Part shown: positions 1-10,298 of the stretch, in pieces | Layout of the letters: each line of letters begins with the position of its first letter | Position numbering within the stretch: position 1 is the first letter of the stretch | Assembly: GCA_037783545.1 (NCBI GenBank) | Contig: JBBELK010000329.1 | Coordinates: 4,664,501-4,728,500, forward strand | Direction of reading: 5' to 3' | DNA from: Henricia sp. BOLD:AAB3569 | Lineage: Eukaryota; Echinodermata; Asteroidea; Spinulosida; Echinasteridae | Length of the DNA stretch: 64,000 bases | Position numbers and translations under genes: made by a program | Notes under the pieces: generated by a model | Told to the model about the DNA's origin: nothing | The model's input: the letters and a program-made list of their open reading frames with translations, nothing else | The model's database searches: none

Positions 1-200
1 ACTAAAGACATCTGAAAGGAATTATTGACTTATTTTTCAAATGTACCCCATTATATAATGCTGAACATTGTCTTAAAATTTCATGAAAATATCTCAAATT
101 TACTGAGATATGTTCTTTCCAGATTTTTTATGACTGACATTTCAAGACATTTGTATTTTGAAAAGAGTATTTACGGAGAAAATTGACACTCTAAACTATT

Positions 201-449
201 TACCTTTATCACGGTGCGTCCATCTTTGTCTTGTTCCCCACGGTACATGTCAGGCACGATCAGTGCGTCTGCGCAACTGCGCGTGTAATCTTCTGTTGTT
301 TTGAACTGGGTGAATCACTGTCCGCGCTGCACGTTTTCTTGACAATTTCAAAACGGGACCAAACTATTTTTTCTGCAAGCCTCGCTTTGGTTACGTTCAT
401 TTTAATAGGAAAAAAGGAAAGATGGCCGCACCGTGATAAAGGTCTATTA
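201..449. mobile_element. Fold-back element near the left edge
   Basis: TTTACCTTTATCACGGTGCG at 201 and CGCACCGTGATAAAGGTCT near 449 are inverted, followed by CCATCTTT/AAAGATGG. It probably lies in a NAGLU intron. Confidence 0.6.
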
Positions 450-471
450 GGTAGAGAAACTTGAAATGTAT

Positions 472-883
472 GGGTCATTCCACGAGGTTGGGTACAAAAA
501 GTGTGACGTACCAGATCTTAAATATGAGTAACATTCCAGCCCAGCTACTTTAGTAAGTATATTCATTTCATAAAGAAACACATGTTACACTACAATAGAA
601 GTATTTACATCACATTGTAACAAAACTACAGACCTCCAAAATGTACTCGTAGTGTTAAACATATGTGGTGTCCATGTTGCGTAGGTAAGACAAATATTTC
701 ATGATCTGTGAGAGATTGATCAGTGAAAACAACATGATTATATTGGGACACCTAGTCATATTCAGTACAACAAATATTTCACCAGATAAATAATTCTCGT
801 GTCTTTAAATAAAAGAACTTGTACCAACGCAACATCGACACCGCTTTGTTTATATACCCAACCTCATGGAATGACCCGTAAAC
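472..883. mobile_element. Fold-back element, GGGTCATTCC ends
   Basis: GGGTCATTCCACGAGGTTGG and CCAACCTCATGGAATGACCC are inverted. It is followed internally by AGTGTGAC. Elements at 56676-57110 and 57613-58585 have the same design. Confidence 0.62.
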
Positions 884-905
884 TCATATCCTGGCAATAA
901 CTTAC

Positions 906-1124
906 CATGCGAGGAATGCGGGACCTCCAAAGTGCGAATCCAAATCCTTCTGAGTAAACCCCATTTTAAGGTATACCTTCTGCCAGATAGCTTCCTGAGC
1001 GTTAAATGCCAACGGCAAGTTGATTCCGTTCATGGCCATCCAGTCAATCTCTCTCTCCCAACGAGTCCAGTTCCACCAAGCGAAGGAGTAGCTTACGGTG
1101 CACACATTCTGGTAATAGCGGAAT
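906..1124 (-). CDS. NAGLU: NAGLU coding exon 4 (start of GH89 barrel)
   Basis: Acceptor CCCCAG at 1125-1130, donor GTAAGT at 900-905, phase 2 to 2. It encodes [15 protein letters not shown], then [19 protein letters not shown], and ends GPAFLA plus a split Trp codon, nearly identical in pattern to human NAGLU. No further NAGLU exon is visible in 1-899. Confidence 0.96.
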
Positions 1125-4023
1125 CTGGGGAAAGATCGGACCAATCAACATGCAGCGGTATAATCAAAATGGACCAATCAAAATGCAAAATTGCAACAAT
1201 GGACCAATCAAAATCCAAAGCAGAAACTGAGAATTGTGGATGGTGGTTCAATGTTTAATAAGAATTGAGAAGTTGACCATAAAAATGTTACTTAAAATGA
1301 ATTATCAGGCATTAGTAAGTGCAGATTTAGTGGAAAACTCCCAATTTATGAGTAAACAATTTCTTAGAAAAAATCTCCTGTGTCATTGTTTTGTAAATAT
1401 TTTACGTATTCCTGGAAAAACGGCATTAAATATGGGTCTTTCCACAGTAAAGGGGGCATTTTGGCAACACAGACCATATTTTCGAGGAAATACCTTTGTC
1501 TGGTCTCAAAATAAAAGAAATAAGTTTCAGTTGTTCTGAAGAGATAACTTAAGCCCAAAAAGGGTTACAAATAGTGTGACAATATGCCTTTCTAATAACC
1601 CTGTGTACAAATTTCAATATACGCTCGTAACCGTGACGGACACTTGTGTTACAGCGTTTAGGTGGAAAACACTTAGCTTCATATTACCCATTATAAAGTG
1701 AAGCGCATGCGAACATATTCATATGGAATATGCGCTATATAAATGCAATAATAAAAATATTAAAACAGTATTTTGGCGAGAGCTCAAAATTCCAAAACGA
1801 CAGCCTAGCTGACCTGTTTGGGCTTGTAACCTTGAGGGGCGATAGAACCGTTGGCAGTTCTTCCGGAAGGTTTACTTGGTCGCCGGCCCATGAGATATGA
1901 CAGCCACAGTAGTGTTTGATGTAGTAATAGAAGCCCCATGCGGCGGCTACGCCGGTGGTTCCGGAAATATTGACTTGGTTATCACTGGACGCAATCTATG
2001 AAGATAATTGGGATATATCGATGTTAAAGGCAGTATACATCATTTGTAATCTCGAAAATCAGAAATGTTCACAGATGACCGCAGAAAACTCCCCCTGAAA
2101 TGGTTTTGTCTGAAGTGCTATAGTCTTTGAGAAATTAGTAAAACAATTAGTTTTCGTCTCATGAGACGAAAATTCAATTCGCCCCAAAACCACTTCGCCC
2201 GAGTGCCATTTCGCCCCAAATTATTTCTTCCAAACACTACATCGCTCAAAAAACCACTTCGTGCACAGGCCGTGGTTCAGGGCGAAATGGTTTTGGGGCG
2301 AAATGACTGCAAACCATTTTTTGACTGTTTTCTCAAAAGTTAGACGAAGTACCGGTACGGAGCTGGTTTTTGCTCAGGTTGGTTTTAATCATGCATATCT
2401 TCAATCACACAGGGGGATAAAACTAATTGTAACAGTTTACCAATCATGTATACTATCTTTAAAGGTTTTGTGAAATGAAAATTAAACACCCAACTGGTTT
2501 TACAGGGTGTCCTAGAAAAAGAAAAAAAAGAAACTGAGATTTAATTTAAAAAAAGTGTCCAGATTCCATTTTGTGGCACCCCATTTTTCCCATGGGTGTT
2601 GAGATTTTGATATTTTGTGTGTTATATTTTTCTCATAAATACCATTTTGAAATTTTGCGCTCTCAATCCGTACTAATATTTAAACTAATTTATCCAGTTA
2701 CATAAAGCAGTGCATGTGATTACACCAACCTTTTTGCTTTCACATCCAAATTGGAGATTGTAAATTTCAGGTTTTCTTCCCATGGATAGTATTTTGGGGA
2801 GGTATTTTATGTAATCGTTATGCATCTATCAATTGTTTCTCCCACCCCTCCCCCCCGGGCTACCCCACCTAAGAGGTGGGGATTGTCACTTTTTGCGTGA
2901 CAAAATCCCCACCCCTGGGGCAACATTTAGGTGACAAAAATCCCCACCCTCGGGTGCAAAACATGCGCAAAAATTCACAAAAATTCACAGAAAATAGGCC
3001 AAATGCCCCACCCTGGGGCATGAAAAATGTGACCAAACCCCCACCTAGGGGGTGGGGTAGAGCGTGGGGGGAGGGGGAGGGGAGGGAAACAATTGATAGG
3101 CGCATTATGTTAGAACGAAATCCATTTTCTGGAAAAATCTGGACAAGCTCCTTTAAGCAATCTAATACAAGCATGACAAGTTTGTATAAGAATTTACCTG
3201 GAAGGTGTCTAGCCTCGGTGGTCCAAGTGTTGGATCAACAACCACAGTGAATGCCTGGGAGCGGCTTGGTATAAGCCTCTTGATCAAGTCAGCGACAGCA
3301 GATTCTTGGGTCTTGCTGCTTGTCTTGGGTTTGATGCTATCGAGATGCTCAAATTCTCGAGAAAGACAAAAATACAAAATTTTTAGCAAATTATTACAAT
3401 ATTCAAAAATCCAAATTTTGTGAAAAACAATAAACCCTTTCACGGTTATCGACGCCATGTTGTTCATGGGGCAGTTTGAACACGCGTTGCTGTCTGCGTG
3501 CGCGGATTGTATACGAATGCATTGTTAGGTCACTGTGCATTAGTTACGATCCGCACACACACACGGCAACGCGTGTTCGAAGTGCCCTGTAAACAAGACG
3601 GCGTCGATAACCGTGAAAGGGTTTATTGCAATACCGTGATTCGAGACCACCAGTTGGCTTCATAGCTCAATTGGTAGGGCGTCTGCATGATAAGCAGAAG
3701 GTCCGCGGTTCGAATCCTGGTGGAGACAAGTTGTTTTTCACTGCATCCAGATTTCCCAAACTCATGGACTGTTTGTCCACATTTGTATTGAATTTGTATT
3801 GTCTCGGAGTCCATGCGCTACTTTTGAAAATAGGCACAGGACTTTTGTGAAATTGTCACGAGGTTGTAGAGGAACTAAAGCGATGAAATGATCCGGACTG
3901 ACAAAATTTCATGAAATCGGTTGTAATTAGGAAAAAGATAAATTTTATACACTTACCTAAGCCATGACAACATACGCCGAGTATTGCAATGGTGATGAAC
4001 ACTCCGATTGCAGAAAGATTCAT
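906..4023 (-). CDS. NAGLU: Alpha-N-acetylglucosaminidase (NAGLU), 5' part of gene, four coding exons
   Basis: Gene span; coding exons are 3957-4023, 3198-3355, 1814-1995 and 906-1124, giving 208 codons plus two bases. NAGLU (GH89) removes terminal N-acetylglucosamine from heparan sulfate in the lysosome. The start is an ATG opening a hydrophobic signal peptide. Next comes the N-terminal domain with the STGVAAA-like stretch [18 protein letters not shown], the CGCH motif, and SPNR. The fourth exon begins the barrel domain with [17 protein letters not shown] and GPAFLAW, all as I know them from human NAGLU. Exon phases (1, 0, 2, 2) join without a break. The catalytic glutamates are encoded beyond the left edge, so activity cannot be judged. 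Introns 1 and 2 are full of fold-back repeats. Confidence 0.95.
1432..1665 (+). repeat. Dispersed repeat, copy 1 (reverse copy at 62462-62705)
   Basis: GGTCTTTCCACAGTAAAGGGGG, AACAGACCATATTTTC-like text and GGACACTTGTGTTACA are shared with the reverse copy. 35590-36030 and 1-120 share the TGTCCACAGTAATTGGGTACA end. It lies in NAGLU intron 3. Confidence 0.6.
1814..1995 (-). CDS. NAGLU: NAGLU coding exon 3
   Basis: Acceptor ATAG at 1996-1999, donor GTCAGC at 1808-1813, phase 0 to 2. It contains [21 protein letters not shown] and NLPEELP, which parallel human GSTGVAAAAGL, FCGCHVAWSG and RLPRPLP. This is the most family-specific part of the N-terminal domain. Confidence 0.95.
2023..2467 (+). mobile_element. 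Fold-back family 'CGCCCCAAAAC', copy 1
   Basis: The ends TTAAAGGCAGTATACAT and ATGTATACTATCTTTAA are inverted. The inside holds the short palindrome TTTTCGTCTCATGAGACGAA and repeated CATTTCGCCCCAAA units. Copies at 24915-25443 (reverse) and 11765-12113 (reverse, one end lost). Confidence 0.7.
2821..3104. mobile_element. C/G-rich fold-back nested in a TTAA-type repeat
   Basis: The ends TGCATCTATCAATTGTTTC and GAAACAATTGATAGGCGCA are inverted, flanked by TTA (2818-2820 and 3105-3107). The inside is CCACCCC/GGGGTGG-rich. The host repeat (2545-3165) matches 46251-46610, which lacks this insert. Confidence 0.7.
3198..3355 (-). CDS. NAGLU: NAGLU coding exon 2
   Basis: Acceptor AG at 3356-3357, donor GTAAAT at 3192-3197, 53 codons once the carried G is added. 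It encodes helix [15 protein letters not shown] and then FTVVVDP, corresponding to the human AVRALVARLL and FSVSV segments of the N-terminal domain. Confidence 0.88.
3428..3628. mobile_element. Fold-back MITE in NAGLU intron 1
   Basis: CAATAAACCCTTTCACGG plus TTATCGACGCC is inverted at the right end (29 bp or more, nearly perfect). The inner arms ACACGCGTTG/CAACGCGTGT are also inverted. Confidence 0.72.
3656..3728 (+). tRNA. tRNA-Ile(GAT)-like sequence, probably the head of a SINE
   Basis: The A box TAGCTCAATTGG (3663-3674) and B box GGTTCGAATCC (3707-3717) are intact. A five-pair anticodon stem (3682-3686 with 3694-3698) encloses loop ATGATAA, giving anticodon GAT. Six of seven acceptor pairs form. 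Ile-GAT is rare in animal nuclear genomes, and the sequence sits in NAGLU intron 1 next to a fold-back repeat, so a SINE head is more likely than a working tRNA gene. Confidence 0.5.
3957..4023 (-). CDS. NAGLU: NAGLU coding exon 1 (signal peptide)
   Basis: ATG at 4023-4021, reading [19 protein letters not shown] then HGL: a short polar start, a hydrophobic core and small residues near a likely cleavage point. The exon ends in phase 1 before a GTAAGT donor. A possible acceptor (TGCAG) lies about ten bases upstream of the ATG, so the 5' UTR may be split. Confidence 0.85.
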
Positions 4024-4027
4024 CGTG

Positions 4028-4165
4028 TTCTCTGCAATTATTATTATTATTATTATTTATTCGGCCAAAATAGGAAATACAAACAGGCAAAATACATGTA
4101 GTGAACAATTAACAAAAGTTACGTAAGAAGGTTAGGCCAAGTAGACATGGGAGTAAAACAAGGAC
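4028..4165 (-). mobile_element. LINE 3' tail with (AAT)n, next to the NAGLU start
   Basis: The minus strand reads TATTTTGGCCGAATAAATAAT then AATAAT repeats. It ends at TTGCAG a few bases before the NAGLU ATG. Confidence 0.5.
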
Positions 4166-4242
4166 AAAACATTCCAAGCAGGCCAAGGTAAGCAAAAGTG
4201 AACCTCGGTAAGAGTTGAGAATTTGATCAGAATTTTTTGTAT

Positions 4243-4453
4243 GAATTCCGTTCACTGACACTGGTCACCACCACCAATGAGATCTATGGGGCAGGGGGCA
4301 GGAAATTGTTGAATTTTTTTTTCACTAGGCCTAGTTAATTCAATAATTGTTTAATGTTTTTCCCTTTAAAATTTGAACATGTTTTGATGGTTTATTATTA
4401 ATTTGGGCCTATTATAGTATAAGAATAATAAGTGGCGACTAGTGAACGGAATT
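4243..4453. mobile_element. Fold-back element nested in an older repeat
   Basis: GAATTCCGTTCACT and AGTGAACGGAATTC are inverted. The flanks (4190-4240 and 4454-4580) together match the continuous sequence at 49265-49400, which lacks the insert. Confidence 0.65.
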
Positions 4454-4580
4454 CTTTCCAAAGACTTGACTCATCAAGCATCGGTAATTGCAGATCTGAT
4501 GAAAAAACCCAAATTTTAGTGAGAAAAGTTTAAGATTGTGCGGAAACACATTTTTCAATGTTATTTTTCAGCTTAATTGC

Positions 4581-5730
4581 CTCATGTTTTGTGCACAAGG
4601 TCCGAAACCATTATCAACTACTCATCTCTTTCAAAATATGTTTACAAACTGCCACATACAATTACAATTTTTAATATCCAAATACAAAACCAAATTCCGC
4701 ATTTTTTGCAACTAAATCACTTTTTCCGTCCACCAAGTTTTGCTTGTGCATATCAGCTATACGGTAGCTGGCCCATGCATGTTCTCAGAGCGCCCTCTTT
4801 TGACTCAAAATGTGTACCGGTACATCTCAAACAACAGGAGTGGGCGGAGACCAGCTAATAGGAGAGGGGGCGCGTGCGTTTGAACAAAATTACCACGCAA
4901 AAAATTAAGTTTTTCAGTTATTTCAAACGATTGGTTTTAATATCATCCAACATGATTAGTGTTTTATATAATTCAACATGCACAAAATAAACAGATTAAA
5001 AAAATACAACATACTCAAAATCAAACCAAACGGTGATTTTTTTTTTTACAAATTGAAAACAATATATAATAACAAACAAATTAACAAAAATAATGACGAA
5101 CAAAACCTTTCATACTAGGATAATATGGAAACAAAACAGTGAAAACTGTTTAAACAAAACAAAAAATTTGGTGGCGTTCTCATGGAAGATTTTATAATTT
5201 TGTAACATTTACATAATTGTTATTTGTAAAGAAGAACAATGAAATTTCTAACTCATAAGCATTTCTGGTTCTCAGTTTATACACACCATGAAGTGTCTCA
5301 AAAAACGAAAGGCAACAAAAATGACAGAATTTAATACTACCTGCATCAATGTTTTATTATTACTGCTTATCATGAAGTGAAATTTTGATCAAAAATGATG
5401 ATTTTTAGCGAGGAAAAAATGTCGACAAATTTCTTAGGAAAAAACTTTGATTTCTTTTAGACCAGATCCATAAGGTTTGAGCACATGTTGAATGTGCACT
5501 GAATCAAAATCTTTCCGTTATTTATTTGCTACAAAATAAAGATGTTTTCTTTTTAAGAAAAAATAATGACAAAAAAGAGGTATTTACAGATCCATGCAGT
5601 ACAATAAATTAATGATGTTTGTTACGCAGTTTTTGTGATTGAAGGATGATTTCTAATAGAATATTAAATAAAAATATCATGGTTTTTGATGGTACTACTA
5701 ACAAAATGTGCCATTGTGTTCATAACTAAA
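4581..5730. other. AT-rich intergenic sequence
   Basis: It contains A/T runs and no gene or repeat boundary I can define. It should include the NAGLU promoter, but no TATA or CpG cluster stands out. Confidence 0.35.
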
Positions 5731-6292
5731 TATATACTCTCCAACAAAAGAAACTGTGCATGGTAAAAATTGCTGTATTTTTTCAAGAAGGTGGAAAATA
5801 AACACCAAATTCACAGACAATATTCTCTGACATTGTTAGAAAAAGGTTATGCACTAAAAACCTGCTCATGGCATAGTGCAGGACTTAGGCATGCCTGGGT
5901 GTTGATTTCACAATAGGGGTCCTACAGGTTGTTATGTAACAGAATTCCATAAAGTTCAGATCTGGTTAGCAAGCCTTATAAAAGGACTACCCAAAAGTCA
6001 ATATTCTCTTTCATGCGCGTGTCATTGGCTCCATGAGGCGAAGATGCACAGCAGTGAATTAATGCACAAGGGGGACACACTCGATACTGACTTTGTGACT
6101 TCAATATTGGCAAGTCAGTTTTCAGCAACCTCTGAGAACACGAAGAACACATTTTGTACATTTCAAGTTCGGTTAACCATTTGAAAGATTTCATGGACTT
6201 TCATTAACAGTTTATTCCAGCGAGTTATCTGCCATGGCTGAAAAAATACAGCAATTTTTATCATGCACAGTTTCTTTTGTTGGAGAGTATAT
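5731..6292. mobile_element. Fold-back element, CTCTCCAACAAAAG ends
   Basis: ACTCTCCAACAAAAGAAACT plus GTGCATGGTAAAAATTGCTG at the left is inverted at 6238-6292. The element is about 560 bp between TAT and ATA. It lies intergenic between NAGLU and the receptor. Confidence 0.7.
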
Positions 6293-6370
6293 GTAACACA
6301 TATTTGTACCAACTTTGTAAATTTAGTTTGAATGAGCAGCAGGAATTTCAACTAGACGGCCTTTAAAATC

Positions 6371-6603
6371 AGGTTTGTAGTGGAGTCCATCACAAGTCCT
6401 CACAAGCCTTCACAAGTCCCTGGGTCTTAATTCAAGTCACAAGCTATTCAAATGAACTCTAACAAAGGCATTATTTTGTGTGTTCATCCTTTGCTTCTTG
6501 TTAATAGACTTGTGACAGACTTGTGCGGGACTTGTCATTTTATCGGCTCTGGACTTGTGATAGACTCGTGACAGACTTGCGATGGACTCTACTACAACCT
6601 TGT
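6371..6603. mobile_element. Fold-back element, GTAGT-GGAGTCCATC ends, copy 1
   Basis: CAGGTTTGTAGTGGAGTCC at the left and GGACTCTACTACAACCTTG at the right are inverted. The inside repeats GACTTGTGA units. A second copy is at 19013-19199 with GGACTCTACTACAACCCTGG. Confidence 0.65.
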
Positions 6604-7639
6604 TTAAAATACATGTATCGTTTTTGTGTTTTATAGTGAACGCTTTTTTTCTAAAACCACCTTCAGAAAGGTGCAATTTTAGACAGTTTTTACCAATGCT
6701 GTCAACATTAAAAAATTTCTTATCGAGTGTGGACTCATGATGAAGTCAAATGTTGGTGTTAAATTTACGTAATTTGGCCATATATACATGACACAGGAAA
6801 ATACATCCATTTTTGGTTTATATCGACAAAAAAATTACATCATTTCAGAAAATATTTGGTCATTTCAAATGAAACAATTGGCCTTTTAAGTGAGCGTAAT
6901 TTTCATCCAAATATCACCAACTTTCATGGAACAAAGCTCCAAGGTCTTGTTATGCTCATAATTAAACAAGCAATTTTTAAACTTTTTTTTACACAAATTC
7001 TAAATCACAAAACACATCACCACACACATGTACGCAACAACATCAATTAAATGTACAATATGTTTAACTGGCAAACTATGGCCGTTTTACACAAATATCT
7101 TTACAACTACCCAAATTTTTCCACAAACTAAATCACTCTGTGGCAGTTTTCTCATTTACTGTACAATTTACAGTATTTTTATAGAAGCAGGAAATAACAC
7201 AAAAATACATCTGAGGTAAAAATAAAAGTCTCTACGTTTTGTACACAAGACGACTAAAGATTTATATAGTTTCGTTTATAACAGTTTATACAATATACAT
7301 AATATTTACATGCAAGTGACCGATCACTTATATTACCTAGATTATAGCCTACCTACATTTTTTTTTACAATGATTAAAAAATGTTACCACTGCCACACGA
7401 TTTATTTTAACATAACACGTACTGAAAGTATCCGTTATAAGTCTAATGGTGCATTAAACATTAGAGTATATGGTAAGACTTGGCACACCCACGCTGGAGA
7501 ACTTGGGAAAACAGGCGTTAAAAAAAGAATTTTGGAATCGGTGGGTTAGAAATACGTGCAGGAAGAAAACATGATAAACAAAATATTTTTATTAATTTTT
7601 AATTTAAATTTGTTTATATGAATTTTGTTTTTGCTGGCT
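6604..7639. other. AT-rich intergenic sequence
   Basis: Only short ORFs without family resemblance, and no inverted repeat of note. Confidence 0.35.
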
Positions 7640-7759
7640 TAGGCTGGATCCGAATTAGTGGCTTTGGCTGTGGCTGTTGCTATGCTGTTTCTAAGGACTG
7701 TCATTGTCATAGCAATAGCCGTAGCCACAGCCAAAGCAACTAATTCGAATCCAGCCTTA
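7640..7759. repeat. Near-perfect 120-bp palindrome
   Basis: AGGCTGGATCCGAATTAGTG, GGCTTTGGCTGTGGCTGT and GCTATG are inverted at 7708-7757 around a 24-base loop. It lies intergenic between NAGLU and the receptor. Confidence 0.72.
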
Positions 7760-8946
7760 CTTTGGTTGGTGTATCTTGCTTTTGAAAAAAAAATAAAAAA
7801 ATCTGCCAATTTATCCTGACTATTTACCCTTTTATAAACCAGAAAACAGCTTTTGGCATGGGGCGAATAAATTTGTGACTAGTTGAGGGCGCGGCACGGT
7901 TAACCAAACATATTATATTTATAAAAATACTTCAGCACTGTCCATAGTGGCTAATGTATTGAAATGATTATTACCCCTGCTCATTGGGAGCTACTTTCAT
8001 TTCGTATGGGACAGGCAAATTGGACGCACCTAATGTGCATATATGATTATTATACATGCAAATCTGATTACACAAGAGCTCATGATTATAATACTTTCTT
8101 TACAAGTAATGACTGATAAATTATTTACAAGAATACAGCATGCCTATTAGAATTTTTGTATTTACAAAATATTTAATATCTTTACACTTATTTCAATCAC
8201 AGCAGATCATAATTAGAGATGAATACATACAAATCGGTCAATGGAATACAATGGTTTCATGCTTAAAGTTAGCTTGGTTAATGAATTTAACCCCTTTCGC
8301 GACAGGAAACTGCATATACAGTTTTAAGTGCCAGTGTCTTGGGGCGGTTATACAGAATTAGCCCAGGGCAGAGCTGGTCTCTCAACTTGCTGGCTTGGGC
8401 TCAAGTCAGTTTTTAGTTTTTGACTTGTGACTTGACTCTTGAAAAAAATGAATTTAGACTGGATTTTACGACTTGAAATAAAAACTGGTTATCAAGTCTC
8501 TCATGTACATGTATCGTATAACCCAAAAATGCAAGTGCAGTCTCACCCTCTACCAGGGGAATAAATTGGAAAATGGTTAGCCGCTGCGGAGGGGTTAAAG
8601 AAAACCGAAAAAAAAATTCACTAATTTGTTTAGAAATTTGTGTTTAAAGTCGATCCACCCTGAATTAAACCCTGTTCACACGAGGAAAATTGACAAGATT
8701 TCCCAATGTGAACGCATGTCTCTTCATTCGATAAAGATTAGAATATCTCTGTTCGATGATGCAAAATAGCTTAATTTGACAAACGGATCGCTTAATTTGA
8801 TGTGAATGCTCCCTTCGTTCGACGATGCGATTTTGTACGTAACGAGATAGGGGCTAATGTGAACCGTTCCATTTTTATTTGATCTTCGTTAAGTAAGATA
8901 TGAACGCACACTTCATTTTTAAACCAACAATGATTTTAAAACTAAT

Positions 8947-9394
8947 CAGGGGTCGAAATTAGCACTGGTCCTGTGGTCCGAGACTAGTAAAAAAAAATCA
9001 GAAGGACCACTAGATCTGTCAAAAACGCTGGTCCGATGGACCAGTGAAAACATTTGCCGACTCATGGAAACATTCTCCGATGCCTAATCCACAGTAAACA
9101 TTTCTTACTCAATGCGAATAATTCCTGGTTACCACAAACAATTCCTGATCGCTTTTGACATTTTCAGATAACTACATTTCTTTCTCCGATCTCTCCAGAC
9201 ATGCCCCAGTGTTGGATCAAAAAGCAATCCCATCCATCCTGCACTCAATGACCTTAAACCAGAAAGTGTTTCAGTATCCCGGTGCCATTTTGAAAAGCAC
9301 CAGTGGACCACCAAATTTTCAGCAGGACCAGTAGAGTTCTCTAATCTACTGGTCCTTCTGACCAGCATGAAATTCAGCTTAATTTCGACCCCTG
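8947..9394. mobile_element. CAGGGG-ended (hAT-like) element, 448 bp
   Basis: The ends are CAGGGGTCGAAATTAGC and TTAATTTCGACCCCTG, with 5-bp CTAAT on both sides (8942-8946 and 9395-9399). Sub-terminal ACTGGTCC blocks are inverted. It lies between NAGLU and the receptor. There is no transposase. Confidence 0.72.
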
Positions 9395-9811
9395 CTAATC
9401 ATTGAACAAAGCAATTTTTCCCGTAATGTCGTGTGCAAGTACAGAAGGGCATATGAGCACTCTGGTGCCAAAAATCAGTTCAACCCTACTGCCAGGCACT
9501 AATTTGTTGAACCAGACTGCTTATATGGACATCTGACAGGCATACGACGACTTAAGGAAACAATGTGTGAATTTTACATACCATCTAAAAATGTACGCAT
9601 CCCTTCCCAATTTTTATACGTCACTGCATTCGACGTATCATAATGCAAAGAGAAATCGCAAGTTTTACATACGATTGCTGCAATATTTTTACGTACCATT
9701 ACGAGAAATACAGTAGAATACAATGAATATCAATCACGGCTCTCCAATTTTAAATTATGAAGTGTCCTTTAATGTCACAAACTGCTTCACGTACTACGAC
9801 AAATACATTTT

Positions 9812-10049
9812 ATCAATAGGCCCTATTCACACATTTGAACGGTTCAATCGCGTCCCCTAGCTGAATCAGTCTATAGAGTGCAAACTGTCGTTTGGAAAGG
9901 TGCAAGTTACGTATGCGCAACAAACCTTGATCTGAAGACGAGGCTTGGAATGCATAAGTAGGCTGGCACCTTTCCAATTAGCAGTTTGCATTCTATAGTG
10001 TGATTCAGGGAACACCACTGAACCGTTCAAATGTTTGAATATAGGGTCT
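9812..10049. mobile_element. Fold-back element 3' of the receptor gene
   Basis: GGCCCTATTCACACATTTGAACG is inverted at 10027-10049 and GTGCAAACTGTCGTTTGGAAAGGTG is inverted at 9964-9996. It ends 250 bp past the receptor stop codon. Confidence 0.6.
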
Positions 10050-10298
10050 ATTCCATAATCATTGTTGTGGCAACTTTCGACTGTACGTTCCTAAAATGAA
10101 TTCTATGTACCATAGCAAATTCTACATACAATTAAGACTTTAATGAAAACTCGCACGTTCTACGTAAACATTAACAAATTTACGTACCAGTGCAAGTTTA
10201 ATATACCATACTAATTTAGGTATAGTTTTTACAATTTACAATGAAGTCAATGACTAGTTCATAGCAATTCAAATCGTCTACTTTGAACTGCTTTTTAA

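Noticed and set aside
2869-3250. 124-residue plus-strand and 101-residue minus-strand ORFs
   Set aside because: They lie over a C/G-rich fold-back element with a TTA duplication, inside a NAGLU intron.
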